DNA of 64,000 nt. It comes from Falsiruegeria litorea R37 (GTDB taxonomy: Bacteria > Pseudomonadota > Alphaproteobacteria > Rhodobacterales > Rhodobacteraceae). Under the pieces are notes generated by a model. That model searched no databases. It saw nothing but the letters and a program-made list of their open reading frames with translations, and was not told the origin of the DNA. Position 1 is the first letter of the stretch. Each line of letters starts with the position of its first letter. The stretch is from the NCBI RefSeq assembly GCF_900172225.1, contig NZ_FWFO01000001.1, forward strand, positions 1,612,001 to 1,676,000. The letters are read 5' to 3'. Of the stretch, positions 41,111-50,669 are shown in pieces. Both the position numbers and the translations under genes were made by a program.

Positions 41111-41997
41111 TTGCCCCCTTTCAGCATCTTGAAGGCGTCGCCAAATGCCTCGATCGCGTTGGCGGGCAGGACGATGGTTTGCTTGCCGGAGCCATTGCCA
41201 AGCGCGTTGAGCGATTCCACCTGTTTCAGGGCGACCTGATACTGCGCCGCTTCGATGCCGTTTTCGGCGATGGCCTTGGCCACGACCTCGGTGGCATAGG
41301 CTTCGGCCTCGGCCTGGATGCGGCGAGCCTTGGCGGTTTGTTCGGCGGCGTACAGCTCGGCGTCGGCCTGCAGCTCGACCGAGCGTTTCTGGCCTTCGGC
41401 CTCGGTCACCTGGGCACGACGGGCGCGTTCGGCGTTAAGCTGTTGTAGCATGGCGTCGCGGGTGGCCTGATCCAGGTTCACGTCCAGGATCTCGGCGCGG
41501 GTGACTTCGATGCCCCAATCATCAACAGCGGTTTCGACCGAGTGCTGGATCTGCCCGATCAGCTGGGCGCGGTTGGATTGCACCTCATCCAGATCCATCT
41601 TGCCGATCTCGGCGCGCACGATGCCCGCCACAGTGGTGGCGATGGCACCATCGACGTCGCGGATGCGGTAGACGGTCTTTTCCGGCTCAAGGATGCGGTA
41701 GAACACCGAAGTGTCGATCTGCACCAGGACGTTGTCCTTGGTGATGGCGTCCTGGGTGGCGTTGGGCAGCTGGCGTTCTAGGATCGAGATCTTGTGGCGG
41801 GCCACGTCCAGAAACGGGACGATGAAGTTGATGCCGGGGCCAAGCACCGAGTGCAGGCGGCCAAAGCGTTCAACCACGTATTTCTCGGACTGGGGCACGA
41901 TCTTGATGCCTTTGAGGATGATGACCACGATAAAGATGGCGCCCAGCACCAGAACGATGTTCTGGGTGATCAGGCCAAGGATTTGGTCTTCGGTCAT
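41107..41997 (-). CDS. SPFH/stomatin-like membrane protein
   Basis: The 296-residue protein has an N-terminal membrane helix (IVLVLGAIFIVVIILKGI) and the SPFH/Band-7 domain (IVPQSEKYVVERFGRLHSVL, VLVQIDTSVFYRI, DLDEVQSNRAQLIGQIQHSV, WGIEVTRAEILD), then a long Ala/Glu-rich coiled coil and a C-terminal hydrophobic end. It resembles QmcA and scaffolds membrane microdomains, often with proteases such as FtsH. It is upstream of and overlaps the NfeD-family gene, a classic pair. Confidence 0.92.
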   Translation of the reverse strand: MTEDQILGLITQNIVLVLGAIFIVVIILKGIKIVPQSEKYVVERFGRLHSVLGPGINFIVPFLDVARHKISILERQLPNATQDAITKDNVLVQIDTSVFYRILEPEKTVYRIRDVDGAIATTVAGIVRAEIGKMDLDEVQSNRAQLIGQIQHSVETAVDDWGIEVTRAEILDVNLDQATRDAMLQQLNAERARRAQVTEAEGQKRSVELQADAELYAAEQTAKARRIQAEAEAYATEVVAKAIAENGIEAAQYQVALKQVESLNALGNGSGKQTIVLPANAIEAFGDAFKMLKGGK

Positions 41998-42142
41998 ATG
42001 CTGCTCCCTATTGTTTTGTGTGCAATGGTATACATTTGGGGATTGAGTCGCCCATTTTCAAGACAGCTAGGGGGTGAGTGGCCCATATGGCAAGGGGAAT
42101 TGGTCTGTGGTCTTAGCCCCTGAAACGGCGTAAAGGCGCGGT

Positions 42143-43054
42143 ATGAAACTGATCATCGACACCGATCCGGGCATCGACGATGCCATGGCGATTGCTTATG
42201 CCCATGCTGCTCCGGACATTGACCTGTTGGGGCTGACCACTGTGTTCGGCAACACCCATGTGGCGCAATCAAGTCGCAATGCCCGCTATCTGCTGAACCT
42301 GTTGTGGGCTGAACTGCCCGTGGCGACAGGGGCGGCTTTGCCGTATGGGGCCGGGACTTATCAACCATCGGCTTATGTGCATGGGGATGAGGGGTTCGGG
42401 CATTTCACGGATGTGCCGCAGATCGGTGTGGATCATCACTTGTCCGCGGCCGAATATCTGGTCGAGATGGCGCGGGCCCATCGCGGGGCGCTATCGGTCT
42501 GTGCCATCGGACCGCTGACGAACATCGCGGATGCGATCCGGTTGGATCCTGCATTTCTGGGCAATCTGGCGCAGTTGGTGATCATGGGCGGGGCAGTGTT
42601 CTGTCCGGGTAACATCACTGCCCATGCCGAGGCGAATATCTATCATGACGCACAAGCGGCGGCTGAGGTGCTGGGGGCAGAGGGGAACGTGGTTCTGGTG
42701 GGGCTCGACGTGACCCTGCAGACGCTCTACCGCGCGCAGGACTTTGAAGAGTTGGCGCGGGCGTCCAAGACCACTGGCGGGTTCTTGCAGGAAATCTCGC
42801 GCTTCTATCTGGAGTTCTACCAGAGCGTTGCGGGTGAGGATGGCTGTGGATTGCACGATTCCACAGCCGTGATCGCCTGCACCCATCCGCATCTGTTCGA
42901 GATGGTCGAGACGGGCGTGCAGGTTGATGTAGCGGGTGAGGCCGTGGGGGCGACGCGGGCGGTAGAGAGCGGCCCCAAGATCCGCGTTTGCCGCGACATT
43001 GACGGGGATGCTGTGGTCGATCTGTTTACGCGGCAGGTGGCCAGCCTGCCGTGA
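42143..43054 (+). CDS. Inosine-uridine preferring nucleoside hydrolase
   Basis: The 303-residue enzyme cleaves the N-glycosidic bond of ribonucleosides to base and ribose. The calcium site IIDTDPGIDDAMAI opens the protein, and further family parts are TTVFGNTHV, CAIGPLTNIADAIR, IMGGAVFCPGNITAHAEANIYHD and the catalytic region GLHDSTAVI. Purine or pyrimidine preference (RihA/B/C type) cannot be fixed. It is 84 bp upstream of tgt on the same strand, and both deal with nucleosides or bases, but a functional link is not shown. Confidence 0.9.
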   Translation: MKLIIDTDPGIDDAMAIAYAHAAPDIDLLGLTTVFGNTHVAQSSRNARYLLNLLWAELPVATGAALPYGAGTYQPSAYVHGDEGFGHFTDVPQIGVDHHLSAAEYLVEMARAHRGALSVCAIGPLTNIADAIRLDPAFLGNLAQLVIMGGAVFCPGNITAHAEANIYHDAQAAAEVLGAEGNVVLVGLDVTLQTLYRAQDFEELARASKTTGGFLQEISRFYLEFYQSVAGEDGCGLHDSTAVIACTHPHLFEMVETGVQVDVAGEAVGATRAVESGPKIRVCRDIDGDAVVDLFTRQVASLP

Positions 43055-43138
43055 ATGTCTGTGCTGACAGCTTGCATTGGCTGAGGCTATGGGGCAAACC
43101 CTGCGGGCTTTGCGCAGCCCTGAAAACTCCAAGGACAT

Positions 43139-44272
43139 ATGATGACCGAGCGTTTCTCATTCGATTTGAAAGCCACTGACGGCAAGGCCCGCACCGGTGT
43201 GATCAACACGCCGCGTGGAGAGATACGCACGCCTGCTTTCATGCCCGTGGGGACGGCGGCGACGGTCAAGGCGATGATGCCGGAAAGCGTGCGCGCCACG
43301 GGGGCGGACATTCTGCTGGGCAATACCTATCACTTGATGCTGCGGCCCACGGCCGAGCGCATCGACCGCCTGGGAGGTTTGCACAAGTTCATGAATTGGG
43401 ACCGGCCCATTCTGACGGACAGTGGCGGGTTTCAGGTGATGTCGCTGGCGGGGCTGCGCAAGCTTACGGAAAAGGGTGTGACCTTCAAGAGCCATGTAGA
43501 CGGATCCAAGCATGAGCTGACGCCGGAACGCTCGATGGAGATACAGCGGCTGTTGGGCAGTGACATCGTGATGTGTTTTGACGAATGCCCCGCACTGCCT
43601 GCGGACCGGGACCGGATCGCCGAGAGCATGCGGCTGTCGATGCGCTGGGCGGCGCGGTCGAAAGAGGCCTTTGGTGACCGGCCGGGGTATGCTCTGTTTG
43701 GTATCCAGCAGGGTGGGTTGGAGACGGATTTCCGCGAAGAAAGCTCTGAGGCTCTGAAAGAGATTGGGTTTGATGGCTATGCGGTCGGTGGGCTAGCTGT
43801 TGGCGAGGGGCAGGAGGCCATGTTTGGGTGTCTGGACCATGCCCCGGACCATCTGCCCCAGGACAAGCCACGCTATCTGATGGGGGTGGGCAAGCCCGAT
43901 GACATCGTCGGCGCGGTGGCGCGGGGCATCGACATGATGGACTGTGTGTTACCGTCCCGCTCGGGGCGGACGGGGCAGGTGTTTACACGGCACGGCGTGG
44001 TCAACATCAAGAACGCGCGCCATGCGGATGACCCGCGTCCTTTGGATGAGCAGTGCACATGCCCGGCCTGTGCGAACTACTCGCGCGCCTATCTGCATCA
44101 TGTGTATCGGTCGAACGAGATGATCTCGGGGATGCTGTTGACCTGGCACAACCTGCATTATTTTCAGGAGATCATGGCGGGCATGCGCGATGCGATTGCG
44201 GCTGGAACGTTTGAGGCCTGGCAGGCGGAATTCCATGCGCAGCGGGCGCAGGGGGATATCGAGCCTTTGTGA
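43139..44272 (+). CDS. tgt: tRNA-guanine transglycosylase
   Basis: The 377-residue enzyme exchanges guanine 34 for preQ1 in GUN-anticodon tRNAs. Seen: the substrate region [24 protein letters not shown], the nucleophile Asp in [17 protein letters not shown], and the zinc site [21 protein letters not shown], whose Cys residues and later His (TWHNLH) bind zinc. Length is normal. AAGGA precedes the ATG at 43139; a second ATG follows immediately. Confidence 0.96.
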   Translation: MMTERFSFDLKATDGKARTGVINTPRGEIRTPAFMPVGTAATVKAMMPESVRATGADILLGNTYHLMLRPTAERIDRLGGLHKFMNWDRPILTDSGGFQVMSLAGLRKLTEKGVTFKSHVDGSKHELTPERSMEIQRLLGSDIVMCFDECPALPADRDRIAESMRLSMRWAARSKEAFGDRPGYALFGIQQGGLETDFREESSEALKEIGFDGYAVGGLAVGEGQEAMFGCLDHAPDHLPQDKPRYLMGVGKPDDIVGAVARGIDMMDCVLPSRSGRTGQVFTRHGVVNIKNARHADDPRPLDEQCTCPACANYSRAYLHHVYRSNEMISGMLLTWHNLHYFQEIMAGMRDAIAAGTFEAWQAEFHAQRAQGDIEPL

Positions 44273-44426
44273 CTTGTGGACGACGGGGTGCCGCTTGTGC
44301 TGTGCACGTCGCCCCGCCCGCCGTCCCGTGGTCTGCGCAGTCATTGAAAATTCACCTATACGTCATTCGCGCCTTGCAGCCCGTTTCGTGGCGGGTCATT
44401 GTCTTGGTCACGAATTGAGCCGTGAG

Positions 44427-44458
44427 GTTGAAATGGGGGGCAGGTTGCCCCACCTATT
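44427..44458 (+). promoter_or_regulatory. Possible heat-shock promoter of lon
   Basis: GTTGAAA at 44427-44433 is followed 14 bp later by CCCCACCTATT. This resembles the sigma-32 pattern CTTGAAA-N14-CCCCATNT with mismatches, and lon is a common heat-shock gene. The match is imperfect and the assignment tentative. Confidence 0.28.
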
Positions 44459-44534
44459 CAATCCATGACCGGAGATGGCCAAGCGTTGCCTGCAACAGGG
44501 ACCGGTGCCGTCTTGCCAACGATAAGGAAAGAGC

Positions 44535-46943
44535 ATGCAAGAGCCTCTCAACTCCTCTTACCCCGTACTGCCGCTGCGCGACATTGTCGTGTTTCCGCAT
44601 ATGATCGTGCCCCTGTTTGTGGGCCGCGAAAAATCGGTGCGCGCGCTGGAAGAGGTGATGCAGGATGACAAGCAGATCCTGCTGTCGAGCCAGATCGACC
44701 CCTCGGTCGACGACCCTGAACAGGATGGTATTTTCAAGGCCGGTGTCCTGGCCAATGTTCTGCAACTGCTGAAGTTGCCCGATGGCACCGTCAAGGTGTT
44801 GGTCGAGGGCCAAGCGCGGGTGCGGATCACCGATTTTCTGGAAAACGACGCCTTCTTTGAGGCGCGCGCCGAGTATCTGACCGAGATGCCGGGTGACGTG
44901 ACCACCACCGAGGCTCTGTTGCGTTCCGTGGGCGATGAGTTCGAGCGCTATGCCAAGGTGCGCAAGAACATCCCCGAGGAAGCCCTTGCCGCCGTTGGCG
45001 AGGCCACGGAACCGGCAAAGCTGGCTGATCTGGTGTCGGGTCACCTGGGTCTGGAGGTCGAGCAGAAGCAGGAGTTGCTGGAGACACTGTCCGTCAGCGA
45101 GCGGCTGGAGAAGGTCTATGGTCTGATGCAGGGCGAGATGAGCGTTCTGCAGGTCGAGAAAAAGATCAAAACCCGCGTCAAATCCCAGATGGAGAAGACG
45201 CAGCGTGAATATTACCTGAATGAGCAGATGAAGGCCATTCAGAAGGAGCTGGGTGATGGCGAGGACGGCGGCAACGAGGTTGCCGAGCTGGAAGCCAAGA
45301 TCGCCGAGACCAAGCTGAGCAAAGAGGCCCGTGAAAAGGCCGATGCCGAGCTGAAAAAGCTCAAGAACATGTCGCCCATGTCGGCCGAGGCCACCGTGGT
45401 GCGCAACTATCTGGACTGGATGCTGTCGATCCCGTGGGGCACCAAATCCCGCGTCAAGAAAGACCTGGGCCGCGCTCAAGAGATCCTGGATGCGGATCAC
45501 TATGGTCTTGAGAAGGTCAAAGAACGCATTGTCGAGTATCTGGCCGTGCAGCAGCGCTCGAAGAAGCTCAAGGGGCCGATCCTGTGCCTTGTTGGACCTC
45601 CGGGTGTTGGTAAAACCTCGCTTGGTAAATCGGTTGCCAAGGCGACCGGCCGTGAGTTCATCCGCATCAGCTTGGGTGGTGTGCGCGACGAAAGCGAGAT
45701 TCGCGGTCACCGCCGGACATACATCGGCTCGATGCCGGGCAAGATCATCCAGGCGTTGAAAAAAGCCAAAACGACGAACCCGCTGATCCTGCTCGATGAG
45801 ATCGACAAGATGGGGCAGGATTTCCGGGGCGACCCGGCGTCGGCGATGCTTGAGGTGCTGGATCCGGAGCAGAACAACACCTTCATGGATCACTATCTTG
45901 AGGTGGAATATGACCTGTCGAACGTGATGTTCCTGACCACATCGAACAGCTACAACATGCCCGGGCCGCTGCTCGACCGGATGGAGATCATTCCGCTGTC
46001 GGGTTATACCGAGGATGAAAAGCGCGAGATCGCCAAGCAGCATCTGATCGGCAAGCAGGTCAAGAACCATGGCCTGAAGGCCAAGGAGTTTGAACTGACC
46101 GACGAGGCGCTGACCGAGATCATCCGCACCTATACCCGCGAGGCGGGCGTGCGGAACCTGGAGCGTGAGATCGCCAAGGTGGCGCGGAAATCGCTGACCA
46201 AGATTGTCAAGAAAGAGGCTGAAGACGTCACCGTAACTGCCGATAATCTCGACGATTTCCTGGGGGTGAAGAAGTTCCGCTATGGTCTGGCCGAGAAAGA
46301 GGATCAGGTGGGTGTTGTCACCGGTCTGGCCTATACCAGCGTTGGTGGCGAGCTTTTGAGCATCGAGGCGCTGCGCCTGCCGGGCAAAGGGCGGATGAAG
46401 ACCACCGGCAAGCTGGGCGACGTGATGAAAGAGTCGATTGAGGCGGCGTCATCCTATGTGCGCTCGATCAGCCCTCAGATCGGGGTTAAGCCACCGCAGT
46501 TCGACAAGCTGGACATCCACGTCCACGTGCCTGATGGCGCCACGCCCAAAGACGGGCCAAGCGCGGGTCTGGCCATGGTCACGGCCATCGTGTCGGTGCT
46601 GACCGGTATTCCGGTGCGCAAGGACATTGCCATGACGGGTGAGGTCACGCTGCGCGGCAATGCAAGCGCCATCGGTGGGTTGAAAGAAAAGCTGCTGGCG
46701 GCCCTGCGGGGCGGCGTTAAGACGGTGCTGATCCCGCAAGAGAACGAAAAGGATCTGCCCGAGATCCCGGACAACGTGAAAGAGGGGCTGGAGATCATCC
46801 CCGTCAGCCATGTCTCCGAGGTGCTGAAACACGCGCTAACGGCCGAGCCCGAGCCCATTGAATGGGACGAGGCCGCCGAAGAGGCCGCTGCGGCAAAGGC
46901 GTCGATCATCGGTGGGGACGGGGCTTCGGCTACGGCACACTGA
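44535..46943 (+). CDS. lon: ATP-dependent protease Lon
   Basis: The 802-residue LonA protease degrades misfolded and regulatory proteins in the cytoplasm. Order: N-terminal LAN domain ([20 protein letters not shown]), a long coiled middle, AAA+ domain with Walker [14 protein letters not shown] and sensor region LIDE(I)DK, then the protease domain with the catalytic Ser in [11 protein letters not shown] and Lys in [16 protein letters not shown]. Length is usual. The ribosome site AAGGAAAG precedes the ATG. A hairpin terminator follows. Confidence 0.97.
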   Translation: MQEPLNSSYPVLPLRDIVVFPHMIVPLFVGREKSVRALEEVMQDDKQILLSSQIDPSVDDPEQDGIFKAGVLANVLQLLKLPDGTVKVLVEGQARVRITDFLENDAFFEARAEYLTEMPGDVTTTEALLRSVGDEFERYAKVRKNIPEEALAAVGEATEPAKLADLVSGHLGLEVEQKQELLETLSVSERLEKVYGLMQGEMSVLQVEKKIKTRVKSQMEKTQREYYLNEQMKAIQKELGDGEDGGNEVAELEAKIAETKLSKEAREKADAELKKLKNMSPMSAEATVVRNYLDWMLSIPWGTKSRVKKDLGRAQEILDADHYGLEKVKERIVEYLAVQQRSKKLKGPILCLVGPPGVGKTSLGKSVAKATGREFIRISLGGVRDESEIRGHRRTYIGSMPGKIIQALKKAKTTNPLILLDEIDKMGQDFRGDPASAMLEVLDPEQNNTFMDHYLEVEYDLSNVMFLTTSNSYNMPGPLLDRMEIIPLSGYTEDEKREIAKQHLIGKQVKNHGLKAKEFELTDEALTEIIRTYTREAGVRNLEREIAKVARKSLTKIVKKEAEDVTVTADNLDDFLGVKKFRYGLAEKEDQVGVVTGLAYTSVGGELLSIEALRLPGKGRMKTTGKLGDVMKESIEAASSYVRSISPQIGVKPPQFDKLDIHVHVPDGATPKDGPSAGLAMVTAIVSVLTGIPVRKDIAMTGEVTLRGNASAIGGLKEKLLAALRGGVKTVLIPQENEKDLPEIPDNVKEGLEIIPVSHVSEVLKHALTAEPEPIEWDEAAEEAAAAKASIIGGDGASATAH

Positions 46944-46961
46944 TCAGGCGAGAACCTGAAC

Positions 46962-46995
46962 AAAGGGGCGGGCCAGCAGGTTCCGCCCTTTTTTT
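46962..46995 (+). terminator. Terminator after lon
   Basis: AAGGGGCGG pairs with CCGCCCTT over an 11-nt loop (about 46963-46990, one bulged G) and runs into TTTTTTT. Confidence 0.82.
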
Positions 46996-47131
46996 GTTGT
47001 TGCCACGTTGCGCGGCAATTTGGGGCGGATATGTGACGGATCGGAAACTTTTGGTCGAGTTTTCTGGTTTTTAAGGGTTTTTGTCTCTATGCTGGCAACA
47101 GACAAGAATAAACGCAGGTATGAGGCACCCC

Positions 47132-47620
47132 ATGGCTAAGAGCACGACAACCGCGTCGCGGACGACTCGCAAGACCCCCGCGCGCCGTACCCCGAGCAAG
47201 GCTCCGACAACAAAAACCGCAACACCCGAAACATCCGCGGCGCCCAAAGCGCCTGAGGCCAAGACGGCCCCCGTTGCGGCCACGAAATCCGAACTGCCCA
47301 AGGTGGTTAAACCGGCCGCGGCTGATGTGGTGGTTCCGTCGAATGACGGACCCGAGATGAAAAAGCGCGAGCTGATCGATCTGGTTGTGGATCGCGCCGG
47401 CGTCAAGAAAAAGGACGCAAAACCCTCGATCGAGGCTGCGTTGGCTATCCTGGGCGAGGCGATTGCGTCGGGGCGGGAATTGAACCTGCAACCGCTTGGC
47501 AAACTCCGCATCAATCGGGTCGAGGAAAAGGACAACGGCCGCGTGATCGTGTGCAAATTGCGCCAGAGCAATTCGACCGGTCCGGACGAAAAAGAACCCC
47601 TTGCAGAGGCGGCGGAGTAA
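47132..47620 (+). CDS. HU-family DNA-binding protein with basic N-terminal extension
   Basis: The 162-residue protein joins a 75-residue Lys/Ala/Pro/Thr-rich tail (ARRTPSKAPTTKTATPE and similar) to a C-terminal HU/IHF-type domain (MKKRELIDLVVDRAGVKKKD, GRELNLQPLGKLRINR). The tail resembles histone H1-like extensions seen on some bacterial HU proteins. It probably compacts or architecturally bends DNA. ATG 47132 is chosen from GAGG 7 nt upstream; ATG 47120 is in frame but its ribosome site is too close. It is upstream of the tRNA-Val gene. Confidence 0.85.
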   Translation: MAKSTTTASRTTRKTPARRTPSKAPTTKTATPETSAAPKAPEAKTAPVAATKSELPKVVKPAAADVVVPSNDGPEMKKRELIDLVVDRAGVKKKDAKPSIEAALAILGEAIASGRELNLQPLGKLRINRVEEKDNGRVIVCKLRQSNSTGPDEKEPLAEAAE

Positions 47621-47639
47621 AGGTAAACCCCCGCCCAAT

Positions 47640-47714
47640 GGGTGATTAGCTCAGTGGTAGAGCGCTTCGTTCACATCGAAGATGTCAGGAGTTCAAATCT
47701 CTTATCACCCACCA
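47640..47714 (+). tRNA. tRNA-Val (anticodon CAC)
   Basis: A full cloverleaf is visible. The acceptor stem is GGGTGAT/ATCACCC, the D arm AGCTCAGTGGTAGAGC, the anticodon arm CTTCG-TTCACAT-CGAAG with anticodon CAC (reads GUG, valine), and the T arm AGGAG-TTCAAAT-CTCTT. The 3' CCA is encoded. A T-rich stretch follows 15 bp later. Confidence 0.95.
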
Positions 47715-48094
47715 TCCAACCACGTGACTTATTTCGTTTTTCGGTGATTTTGCCCGTTTCGACGTGGTCCTGAGTTCCGTGAACTCAAGCGGCTCTACTG
47801 GTTCGGGTGACGTCGACCACATTTCCTCAAGACGTCAGGTGAAAGGCTCGCATATGCGTCGGGTGATAGCATCCGATGCGGACGTTGCCGCCTGGGGAAA
47901 ACAGCGACCGGATCCTGTGGTGGACTGGTGTCGTGTCAGGCTATTTTCCGTGAAATTTGTTCTCGAGAGTGGACACCTCAGAAACGCAAAAGCTCTGCGG
48001 CCTCCGGGCTTTGTTTCCGCGCGTAAAGTATTTATGGTGATGATATCGCTGACCGAAACGCAGCGGGGTCCTGACACTTTGCAGTGGGCTTCAT
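47715..48094 (+). other. Non-coding gap between tRNA-Val and the LacI-type gene
   Basis: This 380-bp stretch holds T-rich sequence after the tRNA, a perfect 7-bp hairpin TGAGTTC-CGT-GAACTCA at 47771-47787, and near its end the operator-like TTTCCGCGCGTAAA (48014-48027, annotated separately). Open frames here have no ribosome sites or recognisable content. I see no integrase remnant. Confidence 0.5.
48014..48027. promoter_or_regulatory. LacI-type operator upstream of the regulator gene
   Basis: TTTCCGCGCGTAAA differs in one base from the perfect palindrome TTTACGCGCGTAAA found before the binding-protein gene at 49155. It is 67 bp upstream of the regulator's start and suggests autoregulation. 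Confidence 0.55.
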
Positions 48095-49126
48095 ATGACT
48101 GGAACCAAAATCAAGAACATGGAAGAGTTTGCTTCCGTCAGTGGCATCTCGCGACCAACCCTGTCCAAGTTTTTTAACGATCCCAGCAGTGTGAGGGCAT
48201 CCACGCGAAAGCGCATTGAGCAGGCGTTGGAGACGTATGACTACCAACCTAATCCCTATGCGGTGAACCAAAACCGCCGATTGACCAAGAACATCGGCAT
48301 TGTCGTGCCCAACCTGGCGGACCCGTTCTTTGCAAAAATCGCGCGGACAATTGAAGAGCACATAATAGAGACCGGGTTCAGGCCGGTTCTGCTTGGCTCT
48401 CATGGCAGCCCGGTGATGGAGATAGCCAACCTCGATAACCTCCGCAGTCTCAAACCGGCCGGGGTTCTTCTTGCACCTTTGGGACGGGCGTCTGATCACA
48501 AGAAAATCAAGGCCTTTTGCCAAGACGTCCCAACGGTGCTGTTTGATGCGAACATTGATACGATAGACGAGGCATTTGTGGGGTCCAACAACGACCAGAG
48601 TATTGATCTGATTGTTGATTACCTTTGCCGGACGGGTGAGCCGCCCAGCTTTTTTGAAATGAAATCACCGACCAATCCGAATGCCTTCAAGCGTCGCAAT
48701 GCTTATCTGGCCGCCATGGATCGGCTGGGGCACAACCCGGATCTGATCCAGGCTGACGGTGAGGGCTGGGAATTCGAAGAGATCGGGTTTCGTGAGGGCA
48801 CGCGCGTTGTGCGGGACAGAAACCTTCCCACAAACACCATTCTGTGCAGCAACGACCGTCTGGCAATCGGTTTGCTTTCCGCCGCTTTCGAAGCCGGGCT
48901 GAGGGTTGGGATCGGCGAAGAGTGTGATTTGCGGATCGCAGGACACGACGATCACCCGTTTTCAAAATACACCAGTCCGACCCTGACAACGGCGTCGCAA
49001 GATTATGAGGCAATCGCCAAGAAAAGCGCCTCGATCTTGTTGGCGCGGATTGAGGGCGAAGGGGGCGCCGATTCGCCGCGCGAAACCTTGTTTGACGGGC
49101 GGTTGATCATGAGATCATCAGCCTGA
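48095..49126 (+). CDS. LacI-family transcriptional regulator of the polyol operon
   Basis: The 343-residue protein has the LacI HTH and hinge (EEFASVSGISRPTLSKFFND, RKRIEQALETYDYQPNPYA) and a periplasmic-binding-protein-like sensor domain (KNIGIVVPNLADPFFAKIAR, ILCSNDRLAIGLLSAAFEAG, HDDHPFSKYTSPTLTTA). It is directly upstream of the smo-type operon in the same direction. A shared 14-bp motif at 48014 and 49155 is its probable operator. The effector is likely a polyol or a phosphorylated sugar, by inference from the target genes. Confidence 0.88.
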   Translation: MTGTKIKNMEEFASVSGISRPTLSKFFNDPSSVRASTRKRIEQALETYDYQPNPYAVNQNRRLTKNIGIVVPNLADPFFAKIARTIEEHIIETGFRPVLLGSHGSPVMEIANLDNLRSLKPAGVLLAPLGRASDHKKIKAFCQDVPTVLFDANIDTIDEAFVGSNNDQSIDLIVDYLCRTGEPPSFFEMKSPTNPNAFKRRNAYLAAMDRLGHNPDLIQADGEGWEFEEIGFREGTRVVRDRNLPTNTILCSNDRLAIGLLSAAFEAGLRVGIGEECDLRIAGHDDHPFSKYTSPTLTTASQDYEAIAKKSASILLARIEGEGGADSPRETLFDGRLIMRSSA

Positions 49127-49154
49127 TGCCCTATGGAGGGCGTAGAGCTTAAAA

Positions 49155-49168
49155 TTTACGCGCGTAAA
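49155..49168. promoter_or_regulatory. Perfect LacI-type operator upstream of smoE
   Basis: TTTACGCGCGTAAA is a perfect 14-bp palindrome with the CG centre typical of LacI-family operators. It lies 9 bp upstream of a candidate -35 element. One mismatched copy occurs before the regulator gene. Confidence 0.7.
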
Positions 49169-49176
49169 GAAAAAAA

Positions 49177-49206
49177 TTGACGCAAGTCACTTCGTGGCTT
49201 TAGCCT
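49177..49206 (+). promoter_or_regulatory. Candidate sigma-70 promoter of smoE
   Basis: TTGACG (49177-49182) and TAGCCT (49201-49206) are separated by 18 bp. The -35 element is good, the -10 weak, as expected for an activated or derepressed promoter. The start codon is 33 bp further downstream. Confidence 0.4.
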
Positions 49207-49239
49207 AGAGGCAAGCATCAAATTTTTGGGAGGATCAAG

Positions 49240-50526
49240 ATGTTTAAGAAAGGCGCGCTTTGCGCAGCTAGTGCCATTTCGCTCTTAGCAGCAAGTGGTG
49301 TATCTGCCGAAACCCTAACGATCGCGATCGTGAACAACGGTCACATGATCAACATGCAGAAAGTGGCGGAAGCATATACCGCCGAGACAGGCGTTGATCT
49401 GAACTGGGTCTCGTTGGAAGAGGGCGTTCTGCGTGAACAGGTCACTTCCGACACTGCGACCGGCGGTGGACAATATGACATCATCAATATCGGCATGCAG
49501 GAAGCGCCGATCTGGGGGGCCGCTGGCTGGATTGAACCGCTCAACTTTTCAGCAAGCTACGACATGGACGACATCCTGCCGGCAATGCGCAATGGGCTCT
49601 CTCATGAAGGGCAGCTTTATGCTGCGCCATTTTATGGTGAATCCTCGATGGTCATGTACCGCAAGGATCTGACCGATGCTGCGGGGGTTTCCATTGCTGA
49701 CAATGACAGCTGGGACAATGTAAAAGCCGCGGCTGCGGCAATTCATGATCCAGACAACGGCGTCTATGGAGCCTGTCTTCGCGGTAAGCCGGGCTGGGGC
49801 GACAACATGGCATTCATAACGACAGTGGTGAACTCTTTCGGGGGCGCGTGGTTCGATGCCGAGGGGCGGCCACAGTTGGACAGTGCGGAATGGAACGCGG
49901 CTATCAACTTTTACGTGGACCTTCTGGGCACCTACGGGCCTCCTGGCTCTGAAGGGAATTCATTCAACGAAATCCTCGCGCTTTACAACGAAGGCAAGTG
50001 CGGCATGTGGATCGACGCGACCATTGCGGCGTCCTTTCTGGAAGTAGACGGCGTGGCCTATGCGCAGTCTCCGAACGCCGGCAACCCTGTGGGCGCAAAC
50101 TGGCTTTGGGCGTGGGCGATGGCGATTCCGGCCGGATCTCCAAACGCGGAAGCCGCGGCTGACTTTATCGAGTGGGCGACTTCCAAAGAATATGTGCAGG
50201 CCGTGGGCAACCACCCGGACTTTGGTTGGGGGGCGGTGCCGACCGGTCAACGCGCATCCACCTATGCAATCCCGGAATTCCAAGAAGCTGCAGGTTTTGC
50301 GGCCGCGGAACTTGCCGCCATTGACAGTGCTGCACCCGAAGCGACAGATCTGAAACCTTACGTCGGGGTTCAGTTCGCAGCGATCCCAGAATTCCCTGAG
50401 GTTGGCTCGGCGGTTGCACAGGAAATGGCGGCGGCCCTTTCTGGTGCAAAATCTGTTGAAGAGGCGTTGGCTGCATCGCAGCAAGCCGCGGATTCGATCA
50501 TGAAAGAAGCGGGATACTACGACTGA
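49240..50526 (+). CDS. smoE: Polyol ABC transporter, periplasmic binding protein
   Basis: The 428-residue protein has a signal peptide (GALCAASAISLLAASGVSA) and is a type I extracellular solute-binding protein of the sugar/polyol group. Features: TIAIVNNGHMINMQKVAEAY at the mature N-terminus, GGGQYDIINIGMQEAPIWG, and PNAEAAADFIEWATSKEY near the end. It resembles SmoE, the sorbitol/mannitol receptor of Rhodobacter, and the operon order smoEFGK-mtlK supports that. GGGAGG lies before the ATG. A hairpin follows the stop. Confidence 0.88.
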   Translation: MFKKGALCAASAISLLAASGVSAETLTIAIVNNGHMINMQKVAEAYTAETGVDLNWVSLEEGVLREQVTSDTATGGGQYDIINIGMQEAPIWGAAGWIEPLNFSASYDMDDILPAMRNGLSHEGQLYAAPFYGESSMVMYRKDLTDAAGVSIADNDSWDNVKAAAAAIHDPDNGVYGACLRGKPGWGDNMAFITTVVNSFGGAWFDAEGRPQLDSAEWNAAINFYVDLLGTYGPPGSEGNSFNEILALYNEGKCGMWIDATIAASFLEVDGVAYAQSPNAGNPVGANWLWAWAMAIPAGSPNAEAAADFIEWATSKEYVQAVGNHPDFGWGAVPTGQRASTYAIPEFQEAAGFAAAELAAIDSAAPEATDLKPYVGVQFAAIPEFPEVGSAVAQEMAAALSGAKSVEEALAASQQAADSIMKEAGYYD

Positions 50527-50533
50527 TCCATCA

Positions 50534-50558
50534 TGGGGCCCGACACTGTCGGGCCCCA
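50534..50558 (+). other. Strong intercistronic hairpin after smoE
   Basis: TGGGGCCCGAC and GTCGGGCCCCA form a perfect 11-bp stem with a 3-nt loop, 7 bp after the smoE stop, followed by AAATACG rather than a T-run. It probably protects the smoE message and reduces expression of the downstream permease genes. Confidence 0.75.
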
Positions 50559-50669
50559 AAATACGCCGCAGCATTTGCTTGAACGCTTTGGTCCCGCCTA
50601 ACATTCAAGAAATCACAACTCAAATGTCGGATGCGAAACGAGAAAACGTTTTGCTGAAAGGATATGGCC

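Noticed and set aside
44454-46070. A 538-codon open frame on the minus strand across lon
   Set aside because: It is a shadow of lon, whose Walker A and catalytic Ser/Lys are on the plus strand.
47764-48177. A 137-codon open frame after tRNA-Val as an integrase remnant
   Set aside because: No recombinase motif is visible, there is no ribosome site, and it overlaps the LacI-type gene start.
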